This document shows, in pieces, positions 22,744 to 33,641 of a DNA stretch of 64,000 nucleotides. The DNA comes from Phycomyces blakesleeanus NRRL 1555(-) (lineage: Eukaryota; Mucoromycota; Mucoromycetes; Mucorales; Phycomycetaceae): positions 1,676,376-1,740,375 of the forward strand of contig NW_017265138.1 of assembly GCF_001638985.1 (NCBI RefSeq). Reading direction: 5' to 3'. Made by a program: the position numbers and the translations under genes. The number at the start of each line of letters is the position of its first letter. The stretch's first letter is position 1. Under the pieces are notes generated by a model. It did no database searches. It saw nothing but the letters and a program-made list of their open reading frames with translations, and was not told where the DNA came from.

Positions 22744-24925
22744 ATGAGTAAACCTCCTGCAACAATTGCTCCACTACCAAACCCTTTTTTAACATCATTA
22801 CCCATCCGAAGTGTTGCATCCATTCAGGCACGTCCCGAAATACAGCCGACCTCTCATCTTCCTGCCATCGCAGCCCAACCCCTAGACCCTTCTCTCGTAT
22901 CCAATGCCATCACAAACACATCTCATACCCAACAAAGGCCAATGCTTCAGAGGAATGTACCAGCGTTCTTGAATAAGCTATACAAGTAAGTTTTATAAAT
23001 AAATAAATATATTTAACACAAATGAATTCATTCTAAAAAAAAACTTTTATTTTATATTTATTTATTAAGTATGGTTAACGATCCAGGCTCGGATGAACTT
23101 ATTCGATGGTCTGACGATGGACAGTCATTTATTGTCATTCGCCACGAAGACTTTGCAAAACGAGTCTTGCCTCGTTTCTTTAAGCACAGCAACTTTTCTT
23201 CGTTCGTTAGACAGTTGAACATGTACGGATTCCACAAGGTTCCTCATCTGCAGCAAGGTGTACTCCAGGCCGATTCAGAATCAGAACGATGGGAATTCAG
23301 CAATCCTCACTTCCAACGCAACCAACCCGACCTACTGCTTCTCGTTACACGCAAGAAAGGTCGTGATCCAGAGGATAAAGAAACATCCACGATTGATCTC
23401 CACCACATAATGGAAGAGATATCAGCGATCAAAAAACACCAGATGGATATCAGCACCCAGCTCAATAGTATACAAAGAGACAACCAATTCTTGTGGCAGG
23501 AGACCATATCTGCACGAGAACGTCACCAACGTCACCAGGAAACCATTGACAAGATCTTACGTTTTTTGGCTTCTGTATTTTCGAGCGAGAAAAAATCGGT
23601 GTCTATACCAAGAAAAAGACGTTATCTTTTAGGTGATATTGATACAAGCTACAATACCACCAATACCAACAGTAGTAGTAATACCAGTAATACCAACAAT
23701 AATGGCAATAGAGGCAGTAGCAACAAAAGCCGTTTTGAAAATGAAGACGAAGACGAAAATGAAGATGAATATGAGGAAGATGAAGAGATCGAGAGAAGCA
23801 GAAAAATTGCTCGACTTGGATCACCAAAATTCAACCTTGGCGATTATGTTGACAGCCACACTGATCTGTCCATTCACGACAACTCTCTGGCCACTCTTCC
23901 AGCTACCCTTTCACAGTCTTCTGAACCGTTTAGTCCTCACCCTTCATCAAATCCTTCTAGTGAGCTTGCTGATGCTATTGCTCTGAATGATAAATCAAAG
24001 CAAGGTATATATATATATATATATATAGTAATATCTTTGAACCATCATGAAACGACGCATTTCTTATATATATTATTATTATTCTTATTATTATTCTAAC
24101 TCTTCTTCATTGCTTGATTTTGTAGCTGTCAATACCCCACCTCCCCCTCCACCACAACCTCCACAAGATCACACCAGCTTGGTAACAACACAGCAACTTC
24201 AAGGACTACAGAGCTTATCAAGCTTGATTGCCCTTGCACAATCAAACCCTGCTTTCTTAAGCCAGTTAACCGGAGAAGTACCGTTTCCATCTCCAGACTA
24301 CATGCCATTTATTGAAAATAGCATGCCATTCAGCAATTATTCGACTCATCCTACTCATCCCACCCATCCTATACCCCCTACTCATTCTACTCATTCTACG
24401 CCTTCTACGCCTTCTACGCCTTCTACTCCTTCTACTACTACTTCAACCACAATGACAACCACAAGATTATCCCCTTCAGAAACATTCTCCACTCCATCAC
24501 CCGCTCTCGGGACGATCAACAATACACCGCCCAACCAAACCACACCTGCTGTGCACGACAACATAGCCACTCTCACCAAAGCTGCAGATGCAATCAGCCA
24601 AGGTATCGATGCCCTAGGAACAAACATCGAATCTCTTGCACAACATCTTGGGTTTGATCCGACACATTACCCGGGGGATGAACTGGACTATGTTAATTTG
24701 GATGATCTCATAGATACATATGGTAATATATCTTGATACTTATTATATATACAAAATGTGTGTGTTTGGTAACTTATTGTGTTTCACTTAGCTCCTGCTT
24801 CAATACAAATACCTGAAAACACCCAGCAATCCTCTCAAGACAAACCCGACATCAAAACAATGGAAGATGGAGATCCCTCTAAACTGGAGATGCCATCTTC
24901 TGGTCCAAATTGCAGTGAAGGATAA
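22744..24925 (+). CDS. Heat shock transcription factor (HSF family, 635 aa)
   Basis: Exons: 22744-22985, 23070-24004, 24126-24722, 24792-24925. The DNA-binding domain spans about residues 70-177: VPAFLNKLYNMVNDP joined across intron 1, then FKHSNFSSFVRQLNMYGFHK (the recognition helix) and WEFSNPHFQRNQPDLL. It is followed by a heptad-repeat region (IDLHHIMEEISAIKKHQMDI onward, about 185-250), the HR-A/B trimerisation coiled coil. A basic RKRR motif may be a nuclear signal, and an acidic D/E run follows. The remainder is Ser/Thr/Pro-rich with HPTHPTH and TPSTPST repeats, as in fungal activation regions. HSFs bind nGAAn elements as trimers and drive chaperone genes. The final exon was chosen because the GTAATA donor keeps the frame to TAA at 24923. 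Confidence 0.93.
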
Positions 24926-24997
24926 ATTAGGTTTAATTTCTACTTTTTGTTTGTTATTGCGGATTCGATGCATGCATGTAAGTATGTACATGTATAT

Positions 24998-25033
24998 GTG
25001 CCTGCTCATGTGCCTGTTCATGTGCCTGTGCCT

Positions 25034-25065
<32 letters not shown>

Positions 25066-25076
25066 ACCTGTACCCG
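24998..25076. repeat. (TGTGCC)n hexanucleotide array
   Basis: About a dozen imperfect TGTGCC units, with TGCGCC and TGTACC variants, directly follow the HSF stop codon by about 75 bases. It probably lies in the HSF 3' untranslated region. Confidence 0.85.
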
Positions 25077-25224
25077 CAAGCAGAGCTATAGTGTAAATTA
25101 TATTTGTTTAGTGTAATAATGCCCGAATGTGATATATACATATATGTATGTATGTATAAATAAGAAACGGATTATACAGAAATTATATCTGTGTATTAAA
25201 TGAATAAGCAGAGCTTGGCATAAA

Positions 25225-25261
<37 letters not shown>

Positions 25262-26037
25262 CGTAAAATGTGAAATAAATAACTGGGCACCAATTAACAT
25301 ACATATATATATAATACAACTTCCCCCCGATAAAGATGTCGGAAATGACTAACTTTACTGTGTTTTATAGAATTTTTGTAAAATAAATACTTCGTTAGTA
25401 TATTTTATAGAGTTGAGACTTTGGTTTTTTGTATGCCAATGAATTAAGTATGATGGTTTAAAGAAAGCTTGAATAATCCTCTGAAAAATAATAAAATAAA
25501 AATTATAAATGAAGATAAAATGGCTTATGGGAACTTGGTGGGGGATATCAAGTTCTTTGATTTAGTATGCAATAAAACGATTTTGCAACGCTTCACATTT
25601 TGGAAAAAGGTAACAACTAAAAAAGAAGAAAAATTCGTGAAATTGACTTTGGTATCTTTAAGTTAAACAAGCAATAGTTTACCAAAGTCTCTAATGGTGA
25701 ATCATATAATTTTTTAGACCTTTTTTTTTCTCTCTTTATTTTTCGTCAACGCAAAAAGTAAAATTTCGGTGGAAACCAGAGTAAGGTAAGGTATGAGATT
25801 ATTAACAGCGATACAATGCTTCCGTCGTTTAAGCTCTTTAATGGAGCAAGCTTTTTTTCTGAGAAAAAAAATATGTTTAAAAATTATTTACAAAAACGGT
25901 GGCATGATCATGATACTTCATACTTTAAAATGAAAGATTGGCCAATTTGCTCTTGCTTGAAAACTTATTATGACTTTAGGGAAGTGCTGGTAAGGCGGGA
26001 ATTTTGAGTATGTAGTGTACGTTGCGCAATAAACATA

Positions 26038-26102
26038 CACACACACTTATACAGTGTAAGCCAGCCAATCGATCATTAAACAGCAGTGATTTAAATTGTA
26101 AT
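26038..26102. repeat. Dispersed repeat, copy 1
   Basis: The segment CACACTTATACAGTGTAAGC and the following GATTTAAATTGTAATA resemble 30154-30208 in the same order. Differences are a few substitutions and a short deletion. The shared core is ACAGTGTAARCCARCCA. This suggests two diverged insertions of one element. Confidence 0.5.
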
Positions 26103-26999
26103 ATATATAAAAACTATTTTTTTTGACTCTCTTTAATAATCAACACACTCTTACAGTATCTACTTTTTCTAATATTGAGATACTTTTTCATAAACAATCC
26201 CGAATACCTCAGGGCATGTATACCACAAACTGCATAATGTATTTTAAATAGCCGTCTAGTAAGGCGCGGCGGTCCAATAAATAAATAATACCGACAAAAA
26301 AGAAAAAAAAAAAAGTATCAATGGTGCTTTTAAGAAATGATATATCTCCTTATTATTATTATTATTAGAGTCTTAATGAATCTTAGCTATACACCCTTTA
26401 TATACCAAGATTTAAAATCCTTAACCAGTTTGCCTGATTGAAATAAGAATTTGTACAAATGGGGTTTGTCTATGTACTTTAACCTTGAACCTAAATGAAT
26501 TTCTTCAAGGGGAGTATTCAAGTAATCACAATTTTTTTCCCTTTATCTTGATCTTGGGAACTTGAGACGGCGGGTGTATTTGGTGACCATCGCCATTTGG
26601 AAGAGAAAAGCAGCGACATTAGGAGATTGAAACTTGTAGAATGAGGGAGAAAAATAAAAAAGTAAATAGTAGTTGGCAGTAAAGAAGCCAGCAACTCGAC
26701 TCTAGACACTATACAGCTTGAAAGCTTTTCCTAATAATAAAGTCTTTTACTAGTCACTTTGCCCCCACTCAAGTACTCTGTTGCAGACACGTGTATTCAA
26801 AATTGCAAATGATTGGCTCATGTCAAAATAAAAAAAAAAAAGGATGGCGTTACAGTGTGTGGCCCAAAGGCCATAACTTGCGCCTTAAAAAAAGAACGCG
26901 TCTCAAAATGTGTGGCCCAAAGATTATAACGCGTTTTAAAAAAAAGAAACACTCACGGTATTATTTTTCTTCTTTGCGCTTTTTCATTAGTTTACTCCA

Positions 27000-28191
27000 A
27001 TGTACAGCAACACCAGCAGCAGCAGCAGCATCAGCAGCATCAGCAGCATCAGCACCCGAAAAAAAGTGTCCTTCAACGGCTTGTTTGTGTTTGGCCCAAA
27101 GGCCATTCACAAGCATGTCCCAAAGCTGTTGAGACACACATTTCTGGTTAGATTAGCCAAAACTAATCTAGCCAAAGTTTTTGATCGAAAGATCAAAAAA
27201 GTGAAAATGATTGGTAAGTAATGTCTCTATATAATAGTAGATAAACAATATAATATTAATCAATAATATACCTATAGCACCAGACCTGCCCAAGGGGCTT
27301 AAGCGACGATTGGAGAAAGAAAATGAGCTGGAGCACAAAGCTACAGCTCATTTTATCAAGCAAAAGAAAATGAGAATAGAAGAAGAAGTACGAAGAAGAA
27401 GGGATATAGACCCAAGAGAAGCAGAAAGAAGAAGAAAAGCAGAAAGAAGATATGTAGAAGCAGTAAGAAGAAGAGAAGCAGAAAGAAGAAGAAGAGAAGC
27501 AGAAAGAAGAGACGAAGAAAGAAGAAGAGAAGAAGAAAGAAGAAGAGAAGAAGAAAGAAGAAGAGAGATAGAAAGAAGAAGAGATGAAGAAGATGATGAT
27601 TATGAAGAAGAAAGTGATGAAGAAGAAGAAAGTGATGATGAAGAAGAAGAAAGTGAAGAAGAAGAAGAAGAAGAAGATGATGAAGAAGATGATGATGAAG
27701 AAGAAGAAGATGATGATGATGAAGAAGAAGATGAAGATGAAGAAGAAGAAAGTGAAGATGGTGATGATGATGAAGAAGAAGATGAAGATGAAGAAGAAGA
27801 AAGTGAAGATGGTGATGATGACGGAGAAGAATATGAAGAAGAAGAAGAAGAAGATGATGATGATGATGAAGATGATGATGATGATGAAGAAGAAGAAGAT
27901 GATGAAGAAGAAGAAGAAGATGATGATGATGAAGAAGAAGAAGATGATGATGATGAAGAAGAAGAAGATGATGATGATGAAGAAGAAGAAGATGGTGATG
28001 ATGACGAAGAAGAAGATAATGAAGAAGAAAAAGAAGAAGAAGAAGACGAGGATGACGGTGATTATGAAGAAGATGAAGAAGAAGATGAAGACGAAGAATA
28101 TGATGATGATGATGATGATGATTATGAAGAAGAAGATGAAGAAGAAGAATATAGTGAAGATGAAGAATATGAAGATGATTATGAAGAATAA
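27000..28191 (+). CDS. Charge-segregated low-complexity protein (Arg/Glu helix then Asp/Glu tail, 375 aa)
   Basis: Two exons, 27000-27213 and 27278-28191, join in frame (MI|APDLPKGLKRRL) across a good GTAAGT...CTATAG intron. Residues 1-20 are a Ser-rich stretch, then VSFNGLFVFGPKAIHKHVPK and a basic region. Exon 2 begins LEKENELEHKATAHFIKQKK, followed by about 60 residues of alternating Arg/Glu (EAERRR, EERRREE) able to form a single alpha-helix. It ends with roughly 200 residues that are almost only Asp and Glu with a few Ser/Tyr. The DNA is a GAA/GAT microsatellite, so expansion explains the tail. I do not recognise a family. It may be a real acidic nuclear protein or a repeat-driven open frame. 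Confidence 0.5.
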
Positions 28192-28484
28192 GGCGAAGAG
28201 TTGGCAACAGGAAGCAACAGAAGCAACATACTAACATACTAACAAGCAACAGACACTAACAAGCAACGGGAACTAACAAGCAACGGGAACTAACCTTACT
28301 CACAACTAACTACAAACAATTAACTTTTTGAACAACTAACATTATGAACAACTAAAATTACTAACAACTAACTTTACTAGCAAAATCCGGATCAGAGTCA
28401 TAGCTAGAGTTATAATTAGTTATAAGCATAGCCAAAAAAAATCAACTCTTATATATTTTAACCAAAATGTGTTATTATATATAT

Positions 28485-28922
28485 TAGGAGCTTTGCTCCC
28501 CCCTCCCCTCGGGGGGAGGGGCCATTGGCCTATAAAGTTCTATATGAATTTTCCTACTGTTAATTGTGTACGGCACACAATTACCAAGTAGTATAGGCCT
28601 TATATTTTATTTTATTAAGAAACAAGTAAGTTAGAGAATACGTGACAAAAGTTATAAGTTGTATGACATGATCTCTAACTTCATCCTGTTTTTCTCATTA
28701 GACTAGGAGCTTTGCTCCCCCCTCCCCTCGGGGGGAGGGGCCATTGGCCTATAAAGTTCTATATGACTTTTTCCTACTGTTAATTGTGTGTCGTACACAA
28801 TTACCAAGTAGTATAGGCCTTATATTTTATTTTAATGAAAAACAAGTAAGTTAAAGAATACGTGACGAAAGTTATAAGCTGTATGACATGATCTCTAACT
28901 TCATCCTGTTTTTCTAATTAGA
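28485..28922. repeat. Two tandem 219-bp copies of a hairpin-rich element
   Basis: Copy 1 is about 28485-28703 and copy 2 about 28704-28922, differing by scattered substitutions. Each starts with GGAGC-TTT-GCTCC, then CCCCTCCCC-TCGG-GGGGAGGGG, then GGCC-ATT-GGCC: three back-to-back GC-rich hairpins in AT-rich DNA. Further in, GGCCTATA (28527-28534) pairs with TATAGGCC (28592-28599), enclosing TAATTGTGT / ACACAATTA (28561-28583). In copy 2 the loop of this last hairpin differs while the stem is intact. No open frame is present. Two adjacent GC-rich hairpins recall double-hairpin elements of fungal mitochondrial DNA, but here the setting is nuclear. Confidence 0.75.
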
Positions 28923-30153
28923 TAAAATAAAATGAGCTGCTGGGAGCATCGCTTTTAGCTAAAGGTCTAAATGCGGGATAAAAGTCGAAATAAAAGCGAA
29001 TGCTGGAAATGTTGTTATATTATATTGCTCGTTTTTTTTTATCATTATGATTACTATCATTATTGCGAAAGTAAAAAACCCCTAAAAAAGTCTGAGGGTG
29101 CCCGAAGCCCAGAGACATGTTGTGATGATTATACAAAAGAAACCATGTACATCCGACAATCATCTGAGATTAGCATTAAAGAATATTATCGTTTGTAAGG
29201 CAAATAGTAATTGAACATCTTGTTTTCTCTTTCAAGTAATTCGGTAGTAGGTTTGAGTATTACAGCTCTCAAACTATCTTCGACTAAAAGATGGTAACAA
29301 CAATCGTTACGATGGGACTGAGACTCAAGTCAATTGAGTAGATGAAATAAATAAAAAAAACATAATTTAGAGAAATGACACAAGATTCACAATTTGGTAC
29401 TTAATGATGATGTTGTCTGAATGATAAGAAAAGAAAACTGACGAGAGGTGTACGTACATTGACAATATATCTTATTATTATTATTATTATTATTTATATG
29501 GTCCGTATCGTATTTTACAATAATAATGAAAATGACTTGCTCAGTTATTGGATTATACTCCATAGTAATGAGTCCACAAATGACCAATGAAGCACAAGAA
29601 AAAAGTGAACTTAACAAGCTGATATAACGATGATGATTTTACAGTAAGCCATTAGAAGGGAGATGTATGAGAGAGAAGAAGAAGGCATATAGTTTGGCTA
29701 GATGTGTTGAGCTTTTTTTTGTGGTTGATCATTACCAAAGGATCAAAGGTAGTTAGCAATAGAGATAAGTAGAGTCAGTACTCGTTATAGTAATAATTTA
29801 GCAGGGAAAAGACGGGGAGGAAATAGCTAAGCTTTAGAAACCTGGTAATGTTATGGACGGTTACGCAAGTAAAGCTACTATAGTATCATTCTTTTCAACG
29901 ATTTGCTCTTTTTTGGAGGGATGTATTGTTAATACTGTGTGGATTTCCCCATTGGTAGTTCGGTTAATTTAAACCATATAAATATAAATTGAAGTTTCTG
30001 TATAATGTGGTGTAATCATTAATAGGTTTTGTAGTATAAACACTACAATTAAGTGAAATAAAAAGCAACAGCCAAACACTGGTTCCTTCTTGTTAATGAA
30101 CCTGGCAAGTTAAAAATCTCCGGAACTGTTACACACCAGACACACGTACACTG

Positions 30154-30208
30154 CACACTCATACAGTGTAAACCAACCATTACACTACAGGGATTTAAAT
30201 GGTAACAG
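30154..30208. repeat. Dispersed repeat, copy 2
   Basis: Counterpart of 26038-26102: CACACTCATACAGTGTAAAC followed by GGGATTTAAATGGTAACAG. It ends about 10 bases before the terminal inverted repeat of the 30219-30483 element. Confidence 0.5.
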
Positions 30209-30218
30209 ATATAAACAA

Positions 30219-30483
30219 TTGGTGTGGACAGACTAAAAGTTCAAAAAAGGGCAAAAAAAAGGGGCAAAATTCTTAATCGGCTCTAATTAGCTAGTTTTCT
30301 TCCATTGTCACTAGGATTGAGAAGAGAAGCATTTTTTTATGGGGAATATGTGCCATATAATGAGAGGTCTAGAAAAACTCGCAATAAAAGGTTCTCACTT
30401 AATGACAGAGACGGGAATATATGCCCAATTTTATTTAATATGTATTTTGAGCTAATTTTGAACTTTTAGTCTGTCCACACCAA
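30219..30483. mobile_element. MITE-like element with perfect 28-bp terminal inverted repeats
   Basis: The left end, TTGGTGTGGACAGACTAAAA at 30219 and onward to 30246, is exactly complementary to 30456-30483 (28 of 28). The element is 265 bp with no coding capacity. A short terminal repeat and small size are typical of non-autonomous DNA transposons. Flanking bases do not give a clear target duplication, so the superfamily is not assigned. The perfect match of the two ends suggests a recent insertion. Confidence 0.8.
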
Positions 30484-31080
30484 CTATACGTTACACACTT
30501 CAAGTTTAAACCTAGTAAGCATTATTATTGGCTGGAAAATAAGGACATTTTTTAAACCTCCCTGCTTAAATGTCCAAACTTCATCTTGTTTAAAGTTTTT
30601 TTTTTGCAGAGAAGTAGAAGAAGTCTCACCGCAGAGAGCTTGTAAATAGTAAAACGAGCAACTCAGCGGTAACAAAATTCAAAAAAGTAAGATCCCATAA
30701 AGCCTTATGGTTTTCTAATTTTACATATAAAAATTGTCGATTATAAAAAAGGTGCACCCTAGCAATAACTCACAAAGTGGAGTACGAGTTTCTATAACGG
30801 CAATTTGTAGGTTACTCTAAAGTGGTATGTGCGCTTTTTTGTTTGTTCAAGAGCACAAAAGAAAGTATATGTCTTTTGCTTGTACAAGTAGATACAAAAT
30901 AGACCAAATAATTACTAGGGAATACATTCATGTATATTTCAAAACCATATTAAGCAATATGTAAAATGTAAAAAAAGAAAGCAAAAAGTATATAAGCATA
31001 TTATCTGGATCTCAACACAATATGTGACGGGATTTTGAATTCAAGGTTGACTTTTATTGAAATGAGGTTATGATAGTTAA

Positions 31081-31451
31081 AGGTACAGAATATTCGTATC
31101 GACATTGCCATTTGTGACATGAATTTGGAAGTAATCTCAAAAACAAATTGGCAAGGATACACTATCCGAATAGCCAAGGAAGCAAATTAGGATACAGTAC
31201 TGGAAGATGGTTATATTATTTTTTAAAAATAATAATTAGGACTTAATACAATTGAAATATTGATAGAATGTAAGGTACCCAAGCAGGATTGTGAAGGCTG
31301 TGTGAGTCACAGCATCTCATCTTACAGCAGATGTATTGATATGAAACAAAATCTTTAATAAATGTTCTTAATTTGTGGCCATTTGTTTTTGCGGTTGCGT
31401 CCAAATTTATGTCACAAATGGCAATTTCGCTACGGATATTTTGTATATACC
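31081..31451. mobile_element. Older inverted-repeat element with about 75-nt imperfect arms
   Basis: The left arm 31081-31155 contains TTGCCATTTGTGACAT and AAAAACAAAT. The right arm 31376-31451 carries the complements in reverse order with scattered mismatches. The spacer of about 220 nt has no gene. The mismatches imply an older copy than the element at 30219. Confidence 0.6.
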
Positions 31452-33641
31452 AAATTTCCACTTCAAAAGTTTGGTTTTCGTTTTCAAACTATAGAAATAG
31501 CGAGATCAAATTTTACAGTGGAAATCCTGTAACAAAGAAATTTATCGGATTTAATGATTTCCTACTATATAACGCACATTATAATAGAGAAATAGCAAAA
31601 AGGTAAACGTGTAGCCTCAAGGACAAAAGAAGTTATTCCACAATCAGCCTAACAGTCTTAACGTTTCAGTCTGTTAGATGACCAAGAGAACGAAGTACAC
31701 ATAAAATTATAATCAATCGTTTAAACGTTTGTTCTATTGCTGTAAAGTACATCCTGTTTTTCTATAAGATATTCAGAAGAAAGCTTATAAAGTATGTGAT
31801 GTATGAAACAAGGCTATGAGGGTAACCAACATGTTTGATACACTATGTATAAACTATACTATAATTGACATTGATCTTTGTCCAAATGTGCTTTAAGGTA
31901 TAAACTGTGTCTTCTTTTTATTTTATTTATTTATTTTAAAAAAAAAAGGATATAAAAGAAAACATGGAATATACTACAGTTCTCAGAGAAAAATAATAAT
32001 ATCAAATGGGATTATGATGGCATTGTACGAGCTTTGTTCTTGGGAAAAACTTCCCAAACCTTTTATTTTTATTTTATTTTTCCTTATTTTATTAGCATGT
32101 TTTGTAACAAATCATTATACTTTAACCGTAGTAAATTATACATTTTAGTTTGAATTATGAGTAACCTAAAATATATATATACTTTGTTTGGTCTTCCTTG
32201 AATTATCATGATTCAATCTCTTGAATTTTAAAATAAGATTAACTCATAGTCATGGGACTTATTACCCCAGAAGATATCTATCAAACGTGGTCCATTTGTG
32301 GTGATTCTACTGGATACATTTTGTGTAGTTTGACCACAATAACAAAATCTTGAATGTTTAATGATCTATCATTATTTTCCCATAATACGTAAATTTATGC
32401 TACAGCTACAGCTAAGGAAACAAGGTTGGGCAAAAGAAAATAAAATCGGTCATTTCAAAATTAAATTCCAATATTTGTCTCGCAAATTTCATGGTGGAGG
32501 TCATTTAGTGAGTTTATTTTCCCCACTTCAAAACAAAACATAGGATAGCCAGGAGTCTCTTCTTCATACTTACTTAATAGAATAGGCCTCGGAAAGCCAA
32601 GTTTATTAAGCTCTATGTCTCCTGGATTTCTTAATATAATGTTTTCAACTTATAAATCCTCGCAGCTGTGTTTGAGTTTTTATCTATTTTTGATTGAGTT
32701 TTACCAATAATTATTTTTTAGCCATATTAAGATTATCACAACTCGACACCCTCTCTATTAATATAAATATTATGGTAATTTTTCTTATTTTATCTTAATT
32801 TCTTCTTTGTGCGTGTGCTTGCCCGTGTGTCTACTCTTGTGAGCTCCTTGATTTGGTTTCATTAACGGTCTTTGCTCTCTGTGGTACAATAGACTGATGA
32901 TATATAGAATATAAATATTTGTTTTCTAAAGAGCCTTTTTCCAAACTCTGTCTATTTAAGGCAATTTAAAGAAGTCTAAGAAGAAAAAAAGACAAACATA
33001 ATATATCACTTGAACAAAACTGAAAGGGATATGAAGCAGTTGCTTTTTCTTTTTGCTGTTTCAGCAAAAACCAGTAATTAATTTGGCCTAAAAAGAAATT
33101 ATTTTCTTTAGTTTCTGAACGTTTCATGATCTCTTTAAATCAAACGTTTTTTTTGTGATTTAAGAATTATAAGAGTTTGTAATACCTTGGTCTTTAAGAG
33201 TTTTTTTTAAATAAACTTCTTTTTTTTATATAGTAATGTGTTTGTCATTTTTTTTATTCTTTGTGGATCAAATTTAAGCTTGCATTATTATCAAGGTTAC
33301 AAATTAAGAATATTTAAAGTATTGGATGTCAGAATGTTGGGACACTAAAATATTACCTAACTTAGCTTACAATAATAGTAATAGTAATAGTAGCAGTAGT
33401 AGTAAATATGTGTTGATAATGAGAGAGCAGTGCTAGTACAGATATAACTCAATCGAGAGGATAATTTTTATTTGATTTATAGGTACAGATTTTTTAAAGA
33501 TGATATAATATGCTATTAATAAGAAGAGTAGAATATAAAAGAAGTATTAGGAGGTATTATGGAATATATATGAGAGAGGGACGGAAAGTAGAGGAGTAAT
33601 AGTATGTATGTTTATGTTATGGTATTAATAATGGAGAAAAT

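Larger units (their letters stand above)
24926..26999. other. Intergenic region downstream of HSF
   Basis: It contains the hexanucleotide array, a (TACA)n run near 25223-25256, a dispersed repeat copy near 26038-26102 and, at 26850-26960, two imperfect tandem copies of a 50-55-nt unit containing TGTGTGGCCCAAAG. Open frames at 25469-25666 and 25816-26007 match nothing recognised. The 26850-26960 repeats look like decayed copies of the coding segment that starts at 27000. Confidence 0.5.
28923..33641. other. 4.7-kb gene-free stretch with transposon-like inverted repeats
   Basis: No protein gene or RNA gene is recognised. Open frames (for example 28971-29198, 31373-31606, 32361-32543) have no family motifs and no plausible exon partners. 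Two inverted-repeat elements (30219-30483 and about 31081-31451) and one dispersed repeat copy (30154-30208) are present. This looks like a graveyard of small non-autonomous elements between the D/E-rich gene and the sulfate permease. Confidence 0.55.

Noticed and set aside
27356..28249. 297-codon Leu/His/Phe-rich frame antisense to the D/E-rich gene, and the Met/Lys-rich frame at 27584-28234
   Set aside because: Both are other-frame readings of a GAA/GAT microsatellite.
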